DNA from: an uncultured Clostridia bacterium
GTDB taxonomy: Bacteria; Bacillota; Clostridia; Oscillospirales; Acutalibacteraceae
NCBI GenBank assembly: GCA_944384855.1
Contig: CALWUY010000066.1
Location: forward strand, 1 to 64,000
DNA length: 64,000 bases
Direction of reading: 5' to 3'
In this document: in pieces, positions 17,102 to 25,908 of the stretch
How the letters are laid out: each line of letters begins with the position of its first letter
How positions within the stretch are numbered: position 1 is the stretch's first letter
Notes under the pieces: model-generated
What the model saw: only the letters and a program-made list of their open reading frames with translations
What the model was told of the DNA's origin: nothing
Database searches by the model: none
Position numbers and translations under genes: made by a program

Positions 17102-17737
17102 TCAAAATTTTTCTGTTTTTAACTCAAATACACCTTTTTCGCATTCTTCTGCCGTTAATCTCGCCGAAAAAGTTTCCCGCAAAGTATCACAAAATTCATC
17201 CTTATCTCGGTCCCTTAAAGCGTATTTTATCCTGACGCGGTCGGTAAACTCAGTTCCCTTTATCGTCCCACCGCAGCTTTCTATTAACGAAACAAGACGG
17301 GTATGATCCGTATATGCACATTCGGTTTCATAAACCGTACACAGCACCATCTCAGCTTTTACCGCGTTTTCTACTGCAAGCTTCGCTGCGGTAGAATATG
17401 CTCTTACAAGGCCTCCTGTGCCTAATAAAATACCTCCGAAGTACCTTGTCACGACAATGACTACATCATTTATCTTGTTTCCGGTTATAACGTCCAAGAT
17501 AGGCTTGCCTGCGGTACCGTGAGGTTCACCGTCATCTGAAAACCGGCTGAATCTGCCTCCCTCTACCGAGTATGCAAAGCAGTTGTGACGGGCATCCCAA
17601 TATTCAGAACGAATGCTGCTGATAAAACTCATCGCCTGTTCTTCACTTTCGGCATGGCACAGACTGGCTATAAACCTTGATTTTTTTTCTTCGTACTCTG
17701 CACCGGCGCTGCCTGAAACAGTCAGATATTTCTCCAT
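17102..17737 (-). CDS. yigZ: YigZ/IMPACT-family protein
   Basis: A 211-residue protein of the UPF0029 family. The N-terminal domain carries EEKKSRFIASL, ARHNCFAYS, SDDGEPHGTAGKPIL and VTRYFGGILLGTGGLVRAYS, all hallmarks of the family. The C-terminal ferredoxin-like DUF1949 domain covers about 135-205. In eukaryotes IMPACT modulates translation stress signalling; the bacterial role is unsettled. A CGGAG site precedes the ATG. It lies between dgt and rpmE and is separated from rpmE by a terminator. Confidence 0.93.
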   Translation of the reverse strand: MEKYLTVSGSAGAEYEEKKSRFIASLCHAESEEQAMSFISSIRSEYWDARHNCFAYSVEGGRFSRFSDDGEPHGTAGKPILDVITGNKINDVVIVVTRYFGGILLGTGGLVRAYSTAAKLAVENAVKAEMVLCTVYETECAYTDHTRLVSLIESCGGTIKGTEFTDRVRIKYALRDRDKDEFCDTLRETFSARLTAEECEKGVFELKTEKF

Positions 17738-17772
17738 AAAATACTCCGATAAAAATTATTATAAATAAAAAA

Positions 17773-17799
17773 CCGCAGCTGCCAAAATGACTGCTGCGG
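17773..17799 (-). terminator. Terminator of rpmE
   Basis: A 7-bp G+C-rich stem (CCGCAGC/GCTGCGG, 17799-17793 with 17779-17773) with further pairing inside the loop is followed on the leftward strand by TTTTTTAT. It lies just beyond the L31 stop. Confidence 0.8.
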
Positions 17800-17807
17800 A
17801 ATAAAGG

Positions 17808-18011
17808 TTATTCGCTGATATTGAAACGCTTCTTAAATCTGTCAACGCGACCGCCGGTGTCAACCAACTTCTGCTTACCTGTAAAAAACGGATGACATTT
17901 AGAACAAATATCCAAACGGATATCCTTTTTTGTTGAGCGTGTCTCAAATTCCGCACCGCAAGCGCACTTAACGGTTACCTTTTCATACTGCGGATGAATA
18001 CCTTCCTTCAT
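17808..18011 (-). CDS. rpmE: 50S ribosomal protein L31, zinc-type
   Basis: A 67-residue large-subunit protein. The opening [12 protein letters not shown] and the paired CACG and CSKCHPFF cysteines mark the zinc-binding (C+) paralogue, which is normally used when zinc is sufficient. [19 protein letters not shown] is the conserved C-terminus. I chose ATG 18011 for its GGGGTG site and because it gives the family N-terminus. It has its own promoter and terminator. The leader carries the 10-bp palindrome TAACTAGTTA (18028-18037). Confidence 0.96.
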   Translation of the reverse strand: MKEGIHPQYEKVTVKCACGAEFETRSTKKDIRLDICSKCHPFFTGKQKLVDTGGRVDRFKKRFNISE

Positions 18012-18045
18012 TATGGTCACCCCTTTCTAACTAGTTAACATATGA

Positions 18046-18074
18046 ATAATATCACATATAAAGCAAAAATGCAA
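18046..18074 (-). promoter_or_regulatory. rpmE promoter
   Basis: TTGCAT (18074-18069) and TATTAT (18051-18046) on the leftward strand, spaced 17 bp, 34 bases before the ATG. Confidence 0.65.
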
Positions 18075-18138
18075 GTATTTTTTTTATAATCTTGATATTT
18101 TTATTCGCAGCGTAACAATATCCGCTGATTTACGGCAG

Positions 18139-18753
18139 TCATGAAAATTTCTTCTTGATGTCCTCATATACTTCAATTATCTTAAACCGCATTTCATATT
18201 TCGGTTTATTTTCGGCTATCTGTGCCGAACTCTCACTCACTGTATCTGAAAGTGACGCGTCGCCTGCCGCCGGCAGACATATTTCAGGGAAAATCACGCA
18301 CCACCAATTTTTACCCTGCGCTTTCCCCACATTTATCACAAGCGATTTATAAGTACCTGCCGGCAGAGTAAAGTCATCATACTCCCGCGTTTCAAAATAG
18401 CTGTCCTTTACAGCAGCTTCGGCTGTATACCCGAAACCGTTTTGTGATATTACTTCATTCGCGACATCTTGAATAAAGTTCAAAGATTTTTCCGCCGCAT
18501 CAACCGCTTCATCTATATTATGAGATTCAGTAAATATCTCTTCGCTGCGTGCCAGAATACCGTCCCTTATTTTAAGTTTAAGTTCCTGATCCGCCTGAGA
18601 ATCCGAATTTGCGATAATATGTAACCGCAAAACGTTAGTCCGCAGGTCTTCACACGCCGTATTAAAACTTGCAAATGACATAAATACTGCACAAATCAAT
18701 CCGCATAAAAGTGAATAATTAATAATTCTTCCAGAAATTTTATTTTTTTTCAA
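18139..18753 (-). CDS. spoIIR: Stage II sporulation protein R
   Basis: A 204-residue secreted signalling protein made in the forespore. It activates SpoIIGA, which then processes pro-sigma-E in the mother cell. A signal/anchor helix is at about 11-31. The family motif follows: LRLHIIANSDSQADQELKLKIRDG, then NFIQDVANEVISQNGFGY and DFTLPAGTYKSLVINVG with the closing GKNWWCVIFPE. The TTG start at 18753 has GGGAGG upstream. It shows that the organism sporulates or descends from spore formers. The ispE part of the upstream fusion ends 52 bases before it. Confidence 0.95.
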   Translation of the reverse strand: MKKNKISGRIINYSLLCGLICAVFMSFASFNTACEDLRTNVLRLHIIANSDSQADQELKLKIRDGILARSEEIFTESHNIDEAVDAAEKSLNFIQDVANEVISQNGFGYTAEAAVKDSYFETREYDDFTLPAGTYKSLVINVGKAQGKNWWCVIFPEICLPAAGDASLSDTVSESSAQIAENKPKYEMRFKIIEVYEDIKKKFS

Positions 18754-18805
18754 ACCGGTATCCTCCCTTTCGTTTACAAAAGGAATATTGACCGATTTTT
18801 AACTT

Positions 18806-20515
18806 TTAATCACATTTTATTGCGAAATTACAGGGTTTCGCTATAAAACATTCAATATTTTCATTTTCAAGGCACCTGCAAGCCTTAACTGCTTCTCTTT
18901 TAGAGGTAAAATATGCAAACCATGTCGGTCCGCTGCCCGTCAAAGAAACATTGTCCGCAGTTTCCCTCAGCTTTTCATAAGTTTTGCTGTTTTCCCATGC
19001 CGCCGTAAACGAGTTATAAAAAAACTTTGCAGCCTTATCGTAGTTTCCCGAAGTATACGCTTTTATGAAACCGTCAGTTTCCGGCAGAACATATTTTTTA
19101 CTGTCAAGGACTGCATACATTTGCGCGGTTGAAGGCTTGCTTTCCCCTTTTGCAAGCACAAACCATCCTTTTTCAAAATTATCAAGCGGCGACAGCAGTT
19201 CCCCGGTCCCCTGCGCCCTTTGGGTTCCTCCTTCTATAAAGAACGGTACATCCGCTCCCAGTTTTGCCGCAATTTCTTTCCGCTTTTCTTCAGTTAATCC
19301 GGCGTCATAAAGTATATTTAATGCTGTGATTACCGCCGCCGCGTCCGCGCTGCCTCCGCCCATTCCCGACGCGGCAGGTATTTTCTTATAAATCCTGATT
19401 TTTGCGCCGCCATTAATTCCGGTTTCCTCAAAAAATACCTTTGCAGCCTTATAAGCGATATTTTCATTTTCTTCGAGTTTAAGCCCTCTGCATTCAACTT
19501 TGATCCTGCCCGATTTTGTTATTATCAGCCTGTCGCTCAGTGTTACCGACTGCATTACGGTATCTATATCATGATAACCGTTCTCCCGTTTGCCTGTAAC
19601 CGCAAGGGTCAGATTTATTTTGGCGTTTGCCCTGACGCTCATTCTTTTTATATTGAGAACGGCAACCGAAATCAAAACCAAAAATACACCCGCAACTCCC
19701 AAGATACTGATAGGTTCTTTATAAATCACGCTGACCAGTGTGGCTACAACCGGTTCTACAGTAGCAATAATCGGAGCGGCAGACGGACTCACTCCTTTTA
19801 ACCCCGCAGTATAAAGAATATAAGGCAGAACCGTGTTGAAAACCGCCATCAGCAGTACCGTAACAAATACCTTAGGTCCTGAGGTGAGACCATTAATCAC
19901 AGCGCCGGTATTTACAAACGGCAGAGACGATAGCGCGGCAAACAAAAAAACATAAAATGTTATAGTCAGGGTTTTGTAACCCCGCTTCAAAAGAAGCTCG
20001 CTGAATATCGTGTACAGAGCATAACCGAACCCCGTAAGCAAACCGTAAAATACAGCTTTGCCTCCCACCTTATGAGATGAGTCAAATATACCCGTTACCA
20101 AACAGCATCCTATAAAAGCAGAAATACAGGCAACAATTTTATTTAAAGTCAGCCTCTCCTTAAAAAGTATCAACGACATTATTACAACGAAAAACGGTGC
20201 GGTATAAAGCAATACCGCGGCCACCGACAAGGATGTGAGAGACATAGCGGTGTAATACGAATAATTGAAAAGCACTATGCTGAACAGCCCGGCCGATATA
20301 AAAATCCACAGATGCCGAAGTCTGATTTTAAAAAGTGATTTATCCCTGAAAAAAATCACAGCTCCGAAAAACAAGGCTGAAAATACCGCGCGGCACAGCA
20401 CAAGCTGCATTTCTTTTATATCGTTCTGTACCGTACGCACAAAAATTCCGGCCGTTCCCCAAAGCATCGCGGCCGACAAAACATAAATAAAATGTATGTT
20501 TGATTTCCTCACCAT
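18806..20515 (-). CDS. ispE: In-frame fusion: EamA transporter and IspE kinase
   Basis: One 569-residue frame encodes two complete proteins. Residues 1-291 form a ten-helix EamA (drug/metabolite) transporter, with the tandem EamA pattern (MLWGTAGIFVR near the start, LKGVSPSAAPIIATVEPVVA late). Residue 292 is a Met that opens a full IspE, 4-diphosphocytidyl-2-C-methylerythritol kinase of the MEP pathway: ANAKINLTLAVTGKRENGYH, then the ATP loop AASGMGGGSADAAA and LGADVPFF, ending at normal length (278 residues). No linker or stop lies between the halves. Before the internal ATG (19642-19640) there is only AAAAAGA, a poor ribosome site, so a true fusion is likely. The C-terminal half would face the cytoplasm. 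An assembly error that removes a stop is the main alternative. Confidence 0.88.
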   Translation of the reverse strand: MVRKSNIHFIYVLSAAMLWGTAGIFVRTVQNDIKEMQLVLCRAVFSALFFGAVIFFRDKSLFKIRLRHLWIFISAGLFSIVLFNYSYYTAMSLTSLSVAAVLLYTAPFFVVIMSLILFKERLTLNKIVACISAFIGCCLVTGIFDSSHKVGGKAVFYGLLTGFGYALYTIFSELLLKRGYKTLTITFYVFLFAALSSLPFVNTGAVINGLTSGPKVFVTVLLMAVFNTVLPYILYTAGLKGVSPSAAPIIATVEPVVATLVSVIYKEPISILGVAGVFLVLISVAVLNIKRMSVRANAKINLTLAVTGKRENGYHDIDTVMQSVTLSDRLIITKSGRIKVECRGLKLEENENIAYKAAKVFFEETGINGGAKIRIYKKIPAASGMGGGSADAAAVITALNILYDAGLTEEKRKEIAAKLGADVPFFIEGGTQRAQGTGELLSPLDNFEKGWFVLAKGESKPSTAQMYAVLDSKKYVLPETDGFIKAYTSGNYDKAAKFFYNSFTAAWENSKTYEKLRETADNVSLTGSGPTWFAYFTSKREAVKACRCLENENIECFIAKPCNFAIKCD

Positions 20516-20535
20516 AACTGAACTCCGAAAATAAA

Positions 20536-20564
20536 ATGAGTAACCTTTTCATAAGGTTACTCAT
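20536..20564. terminator. Bidirectional terminator between deacetylase and EamA-IspE genes
   Basis: Perfect 12-bp stem ATGAGTAACCTT/AAGGTTACTCAT with a 5-base loop and A/T-rich flanks. It ends the leftward deacetylase gene just before the leader of the transporter-kinase gene. Confidence 0.8.
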
Positions 20565-20599
20565 TAATTTTACAAATACTTACAAAATAAGTCAAGCAT

Positions 20600-21622
20600 T
20601 TAATTGTTTACTCCATGATGAAAACCTGTAACCTTGCTGGTAAGCAGTTCAAACCTGAATCCCCTTGCCGCCAGACCCTCTATGATTTTAGGAAGTGCCT
20701 GTACCGTTGAGGTTTTGGATTCCGCATCATGCATAAGAACACATATCGAGTTTTTTCCGTCCGATCCTTTCAGCACATTGTTGACAATCCGCGTATAGCT
20801 TGAATGACTGCTTCCCGCATCGTCGGAATCAACGTTCCAGTCGAAATATGCATATCCCTTTTCGGATACCTCTTTGGTAAGCTGTGTCATTATTCCTCTG
20901 CAATACTTTTTGCTCACAAGATTACTGCTTCCGCCCGGAAAGCGCATTATATCAGATCTTACTCCGATAATCGAATAAACTTTATCGGATATTGACTGAA
21001 GATCTTTCATATATGCAGAAACATTTTTATAAATACCGGCATAATTATGGCTGTATGAGTGAAGTCCTATCGCATGCCCTTCATCATAAGCCTGCTTTAT
21101 GTAATTGATATTTGATGTATTGATAACAAAGAATGTGGCTTTGACATTGTATTTTTTAAGTATTTTTAATATTTCAGGCGTTCTTGATGTGGGACCGTCG
21201 TCAAAAGTCAGGTAGCACACTTTTTTCCCTGATGACGGGTTGACGGGATTCTGAGTTGACGTCTGACCGTTCTGCGCAGAATTTTCCAATGTATTCTGCG
21301 CAGAATTATTCTTTTTGGCTTTTAAAGTTTCAATCTGTTTTTTAAGACTGTCGTTTTCCTTCTGCAGTTTATCCTTTTCATTTTTTGCCGTATCAAGTTC
21401 GGATTTTATCTTTTCATTTTCAGACTTTGCTCCATCCAGTTCTTGCTGCAGTCCGGATATTTTTTCCTCATTTTGAGTTATTGTTTGTTCAGCCTGATTC
21501 ATTTCCTTTTCAACTTTTGAAATATCTTTACTTTTTTTGTAAATCGTAAATCCTGAAAATGCAAGCGCCAGTACCAGTACAGCAATAATCGCAATAAAGA
21601 TTTTATCTGCCAGTTTTCTCAT
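20600..21622 (-). CDS. Membrane-anchored polysaccharide deacetylase
   Basis: A 340-residue NodB-family esterase that should remove acetyl groups from peptidoglycan or another glycan outside the cell. A signal-anchor helix (7-29) is followed by a long coiled coil (about 34-105, KVEKEMNQAEQTITQNEEK onward) and a Ser/Asn/Gln-rich linker. The NodB domain (134-335) has TFDDGPTSRT with the catalytic Asp pair (about 140), HSYSHNY carrying the two metal His (about 187) and RFPGGSSN. The coiled coil may hold the catalytic domain away from the membrane or mediate assembly. GGGAGGTGGGA precedes the ATG. The divergent neighbour encodes a class A penicillin-binding protein, which fits a cell-wall role. 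Confidence 0.93.
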   Translation of the reverse strand: MRKLADKIFIAIIAVLVLALAFSGFTIYKKSKDISKVEKEMNQAEQTITQNEEKISGLQQELDGAKSENEKIKSELDTAKNEKDKLQKENDSLKKQIETLKAKKNNSAQNTLENSAQNGQTSTQNPVNPSSGKKVCYLTFDDGPTSRTPEILKILKKYNVKATFFVINTSNINYIKQAYDEGHAIGLHSYSHNYAGIYKNVSAYMKDLQSISDKVYSIIGVRSDIMRFPGGSSNLVSKKYCRGIMTQLTKEVSEKGYAYFDWNVDSDDAGSSHSSYTRIVNNVLKGSDGKNSICVLMHDAESKTSTVQALPKIIEGLAARGFRFELLTSKVTGFHHGVNN

Positions 21623-21784
21623 ATTCCCACCTCCCTATCAACTATTAAAAATTTAATTTTCACCTTTAAAATATTATTATCAGGCGCAAAAACATTATAA
21701 CATTTTTATAAAGAAAAAAACATTACAAATTATTACAAAAATTGTTACAAAATTTCTTTTTTCGGCACAGAGAATAGCCTAAAG

Positions 21785-21813
21785 TTGATTTTTGGGAATA
21801 ATTGTGGTAGAAT
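21785..21813 (+). promoter_or_regulatory. Promoter of the class A PBP operon
   Basis: TTGATT (21785-21790), 17-bp spacer, TAGAAT (21808-21813), 50 bases before the ATG. It lies in the 240-bp divergent spacer, whose remaining DNA is A/T-rich without other recognised elements. Confidence 0.6.
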
Positions 21814-21863
21814 AATTTTGTATACGGATTTTTTGATTCGTTTCCCTATACGGAGGTGTACTT

Positions 21864-24227
21864 ATGGATAATAATTACAATGATATAAACAGCAATTCCG
21901 GAAACTATGATGATAAAGAAGATAACGAGCTTTTCAGCTATGACACGTCAGACAATCTTGAATCAATGACTGAAAGCAGTTTTGACCTCAACAGCTTTTC
22001 TTCAAATAAAGGAACAGCAAAACCCGAAAAGAAAAAGAAAGCAAAGAAAAAGAAAAATTTAAAGCAGCGTATTTTAAAATTTACCCTCACTGTCTTTCTT
22101 ATCGGACTTATTACAGTAAGCCTTGTGGTCGGGAGCTTTCTGTTTTATGCTTTCACCATGGTTGACGGCACAATGGACGAGGATCTTGAAAATTCACTTA
22201 ATTACACTACCACGATATTTGTAGACGACGGCTCGGGAAATTATACCGAATACCGCCGTCTGCACGAGGAATTCAACCGTATTTGGGTCGATTATGACAA
22301 GGTTGCAATAGATAATAATGACCCGGATTACGACGGAATACCCCAAATGCTTGCGAATGCGTTTGTGGCTATTGAGGATAAACGCTTTTTTGAACATGAA
22401 GGCGTCGACTGGAAACGTACTATGGCTGCATTTATAAATGAGTTTATTCCTATTTCCTCCTCACGTTTCGGCGGTTCAACAATAACTCAGCAGTTAGTTA
22501 AAAATCTCACCGATGACCGTTCTCAGAAAGCCAGCCGAAAAGTCAGGGAAATCATGCGTGCACGGTATCTTGAAGGAAAATATTCAAAAGATACCATACT
22601 TGAAGCTTATCTCAATACCATACCCATGGGACATGGCACTTACGGTGTAGAAGTGGCAGCGAACTATTATTTCGGGAAATCCGTAAACGATTTAACCATC
22701 GCCGAATGCGCATGCCTTGCAGCCATAACCCAAAGGCCGACATACTACGCACCTGATGATAACCCTGAGAACAATAAGGAACGCCGTGAAAACGTCCTTT
22801 ATGAGATGCACGATCAGGGTTACATTACAGAAGAAGAATATAACGAGGCTATGGAAGCCGAACTGAAAATAGTCGCAGATAAAAGTGTGCTGAGTCAGGA
22901 TACTGTAAATTCTTATTTTGTAGACGCACTTATAACCGAAGTTTCCGAAGACCTTGCGGAAAAATACGGTTATGACCAGGCTCATGCCAATAAGCTTTTT
23001 TACACCGGCGGATACAAAATATATGCTACACTTGATACCGAGATACAATCAGTTGCCGAAAAAGTTTTCAGTGACTCTGAAACCTATGCCATAAAAAGCA
23101 GCGACGGCAAATATATGACCGGCGGCATTACTATAATGGATTATGCCGGAAATGTAAAAGCACTTGTCGGAGGTATAGGCGAAAAAACCACAAACCGCGG
23201 TTTTAACTGTGCCACCGACGCTGTAAGACAGCCCGGTTCAACTATGAAACCTATTGCCGCTTACGCCCCCGCAATAGAACAGGATTTAATAACCTATTCA
23301 AGCATTGTGAACGATACAAAAACAAATTATAACGGATGGACTCCTAAAAACTGGTATAACTCTTATTGGGGAAATATTACTGTCCAGTACGCTTTGGAGC
23401 GGTCTGTAAACACTATACCGGTTTATCTGGTAAATAAGTTAACTCCCCAGACATCCTATGATTTTCTGACGCAGAAACTGGGAATAACCACTCTCAACGA
23501 AGAAGATATAAATTTGTCTCCTCTGGGAATGGGAGGTACCAACGGCGGTCTTACCACCCTTGAATCGGCGGCCGCATTCGCCATTTTCGGGAACGGCGGA
23601 AATTATTATGAGCCTTCCCTTTACACCAAAGTTACCGATCAGAAAGGTAAAGTTATATTAGAACACAATACCCAGCCTCAGATGGCAATAAGCGAAGATA
23701 CCGCAACCGTTATGAATCATCTTCTGCAAAACGTAGTTTACGGTTCAAACGGAACCGGTGCAGGTGCGCGGTCATATATTCCGAATATGAAAATATATGC
23801 CAAAACAGGTACTTCAAACGACCAGAATGACCTTTGGTTTGTAGGAGGATCTCCATATTATATAGCATCCTGCTGGTGCGGTTACGAAGTTATGCAGCCG
23901 ATACCTCAGAAGCACAGCGGTATCGCCATGAAAATGTGGGGAGCGGTAATGTCTGAAATACACAAAGGACTCGAAGCAAAGGAATTCACAGACAGTTCGT
24001 ATGCCGTACAAAGATATTACTGTACCTCTACCGGTATGCTTGCAACCGAATCCTGTCCGAACAAAGCAATAGGCTGGTACAGAAAAAGCAATATACCCTC
24101 CGCATGTACTTCTCACGCAGGAGAACTTTCCGCAGCACCCGGAAGCGAAAAAGCCGAGAGCAGTTCTTCGGATTCTTCCGATTCGTCATCAGAACAGTCA
24201 ACATCCGAGCAGACGCAGTCAGAATAG
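21864..24227 (+). CDS. Class A penicillin-binding protein (PBP1A-type)
   Basis: A 787-residue bifunctional peptidoglycan synthase at the outer face of the membrane. A cytoplasmic tail ending in a Lys-rich cluster (about 52-70) precedes the single TM helix (about 76-98). The GT51 glycosyltransferase has IEDKRFFEHEGVD with catalytic Glu (about 170) and GGSTITQQLVKN (about 202). The transpeptidase has the active serine in STMK (about 458), SVN (about 513) and KTGTS (about 646). The C-terminus is a Ser/Glu-rich low-complexity tail. It heads a five-gene unit. GGAGGTG precedes the ATG. Confidence 0.97.
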   Translation: MDNNYNDINSNSGNYDDKEDNELFSYDTSDNLESMTESSFDLNSFSSNKGTAKPEKKKKAKKKKNLKQRILKFTLTVFLIGLITVSLVVGSFLFYAFTMVDGTMDEDLENSLNYTTTIFVDDGSGNYTEYRRLHEEFNRIWVDYDKVAIDNNDPDYDGIPQMLANAFVAIEDKRFFEHEGVDWKRTMAAFINEFIPISSSRFGGSTITQQLVKNLTDDRSQKASRKVREIMRARYLEGKYSKDTILEAYLNTIPMGHGTYGVEVAANYYFGKSVNDLTIAECACLAAITQRPTYYAPDDNPENNKERRENVLYEMHDQGYITEEEYNEAMEAELKIVADKSVLSQDTVNSYFVDALITEVSEDLAEKYGYDQAHANKLFYTGGYKIYATLDTEIQSVAEKVFSDSETYAIKSSDGKYMTGGITIMDYAGNVKALVGGIGEKTTNRGFNCATDAVRQPGSTMKPIAAYAPAIEQDLITYSSIVNDTKTNYNGWTPKNWYNSYWGNITVQYALERSVNTIPVYLVNKLTPQTSYDFLTQKLGITTLNEEDINLSPLGMGGTNGGLTTLESAAAFAIFGNGGNYYEPSLYTKVTDQKGKVILEHNTQPQMAISEDTATVMNHLLQNVVYGSNGTGAGARSYIPNMKIYAKTGTSNDQNDLWFVGGSPYYIASCWCGYEVMQPIPQKHSGIAMKMWGAVMSEIHKGLEAKEFTDSSYAVQRYYCTSTGMLATESCPNKAIGWYRKSNIPSACTSHAGELSAAPGSEKAESSSSDSSDSSSEQSTSEQTQSE

Positions 24228-24273
24228 CGGCGGCAAACTTATATATTTAAAATTTCCGGACAAAATAACAACT

Positions 24274-25152
24274 ATGCTGAATTTTAAAAAAATAGAAATA
24301 GACGATATAGAAACTTATAAAAAATACACTTCAGACAATTCAGAGCTTTCATGTGAAAATTCTTTTGTAAATCTGATTGTCTGGCAGTGTACTTACAACA
24401 ATATGTTGGCTGTAAGCGACGGTCAGCTTTATATTAAATCCGGCTCCGGAGACAGAGAGACCTTCCGCCTTCCGTTCGGCGCTGATTTTGAGAAAGGATT
24501 TTTTGAGATACAGAAATACTGCGGAGATAAATCTCCTGTATTCTGGGCTCAGGAAGGTCCGGCATTTGAACTGCTCAAAAAAAATCATCCACAGTACAGA
24601 TTTTACGAAAACCGCGACGCTTTTGATTATATTTATCTGCAAAGTGATTTATCCACACTTTCAGGAAAAAAATATCATTCCAAAAGAAATCATATAAACG
24701 CATTTTCAAACAAATTTGACTGGCGGTATGAAAAAATAAACGCTTCAAATATTGAAGCGGTCAGAAGCTGCGCGGAACAATGGTACCGCGAAAACACTGA
24801 GCGTGCCGATTCTTATATGATGTGTGAGAAACGCGGAGTGGAAACCATACTTTCAAATATGGAAAAATTGGAAGTTTCCGGCGGTGCTGTTATAACCGGT
24901 GGAAAGGTCGTAGCATTTACATTAGGCTCGCAAATTAACTCTCAGGTTTTTGACATTCATATTGAAAAGGCGCTTAAAGACTATGCGGAAGCTTACACAG
25001 TAATAAACCAGCAGTTTGCGCAGAACGAACTGTCTTCATATAAATATATCAACCGTGAAGATGATATGGGACTGGAAGGGCTCAGAAAGGCAAAACTTTC
25101 GCTGAAACCCTGCATTCTTTTAAAAAAGTACCGCTGCTGTACAGAGGAATGA
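24274..25152 (+). CDS. DUF2156-domain protein
   Basis: A 292-residue soluble protein of the DUF2156 family, which shares the tandem GNAT-like fold of the C-terminal domain of phosphatidylglycerol lysyltransferases. Signs are the N-terminal DIETYKKYTSDN, SENSFVNLIVWQ-like segment, KKYHSKRNHINAFSNKF (about 131-147) and HIEKALKDYAEAYTVINQQFA with NREDDMGLEGLRKAKLS near the end. It may move an acyl or aminoacyl group, but no substrate can be inferred. No clear Shine-Dalgarno precedes the ATG, so translation may depend on coupling or a later start. It overlaps the next gene. Confidence 0.85.
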   Translation: MLNFKKIEIDDIETYKKYTSDNSELSCENSFVNLIVWQCTYNNMLAVSDGQLYIKSGSGDRETFRLPFGADFEKGFFEIQKYCGDKSPVFWAQEGPAFELLKKNHPQYRFYENRDAFDYIYLQSDLSTLSGKKYHSKRNHINAFSNKFDWRYEKINASNIEAVRSCAEQWYRENTERADSYMMCEKRGVETILSNMEKLEVSGGAVITGGKVVAFTLGSQINSQVFDIHIEKALKDYAEAYTVINQQFAQNELSSYKYINREDDMGLEGLRKAKLSLKPCILLKKYRCCTEE

Positions 25153-25154
25153 AT

Positions 25155-25670
25155 ATGGGAACAAAAGAACAATGCATTGAAATTTACAGGCAAGCGTTCG
25201 GCGAAGAGGACGCAGAATTCCGGGAAAAGTTGTTTGATATTTGCTTTGATGACTGTATCTATATTGAAATTGACGGAAGTGCGGCAGCCATGTTTTTTGC
25301 ATTGCCATGCGAGATTAATGCCGGTCAAAAACTTCCGGCAGTTTATATTTATGCCGTTGCAACCCGTAAAGATCTGCGTTCAAAAGGATACATGACACAG
25401 CTTCTTAAAGATTATATTTCAAAATGCGGCCGCGTAGTTTTCCTGAGACCCGCCGGGGAAAGCCTTACCGAATTTTACGGCAGAATAGGATTCAAAAAAA
25501 TAACAGCCGTAAACAGCAATACCGGTATTCCCCGAGTAATTCCGGCAGGCTGCTTTTCTGAGCTTACGGAAAATATACGCGAAGGCGACGGAAAAGAATT
25601 TACCCTTATGTATTACAGCGAAAATCTCCAAAATATAGATAATCTTAAATTTATTTACAGTATGGAGTGA
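25155..25670 (+). CDS. GNAT-family N-acetyltransferase
   Basis: A 171-residue protein with the acetyl-CoA-binding GNAT core: VYIYAVATRKDLRSKGYMTQLL (about 58-79), where RSKGYM is the pyrophosphate loop, and AGESLTEFYGRIGFKKI (about 95-111). The substrate is unknown. ATG 25155 is preferred over the ATG at 25149 because GAGG lies seven bases before it; the stop of the upstream gene overlaps this leader, indicating coupling. Confidence 0.88.
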   Translation: MGTKEQCIEIYRQAFGEEDAEFREKLFDICFDDCIYIEIDGSAAAMFFALPCEINAGQKLPAVYIYAVATRKDLRSKGYMTQLLKDYISKCGRVVFLRPAGESLTEFYGRIGFKKITAVNSNTGIPRVIPAGCFSELTENIREGDGKEFTLMYYSENLQNIDNLKFIYSME

Positions 25671-25677
25671 AAACTGT

Positions 25678-25902
25678 ATGTCCGAAATCAAATTGGGAAA
25701 ATACCGCCATTTCAAAGGTAACGAATACCAGGTTATCGGGATTGCCAAAAATTCAGAAACACTGGAAGATACTGTTGTTTACCGTGCGCTCTACGGGGAC
25801 GGAGATTTATGGGTAAGACCCGCATATATGTGGAACGAAACTGTCGAGCGCGACGGCAAAAAATACAAAAGATTTACCTTTATAGGTGAAGAGGGAGAGT
25901 AA
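25678..25902 (+). CDS. DUF1653-domain protein
   Basis: A 74-residue protein matching the small DUF1653 family: KLGKYRHFKGNEYQVIGIAK, SETLEDTVVYRALYGDGDLWVRP and a C-terminal YKRFTFIGE. The family forms a small SH3-like beta barrel and has no firm function. It lies between the acetyltransferase and esterase genes, seven bases from each. Confidence 0.9.
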   Translation: MSEIKLGKYRHFKGNEYQVIGIAKNSETLEDTVVYRALYGDGDLWVRPAYMWNETVERDGKKYKRFTFIGEEGE

Positions 25903-25908
25903 AGTTTT

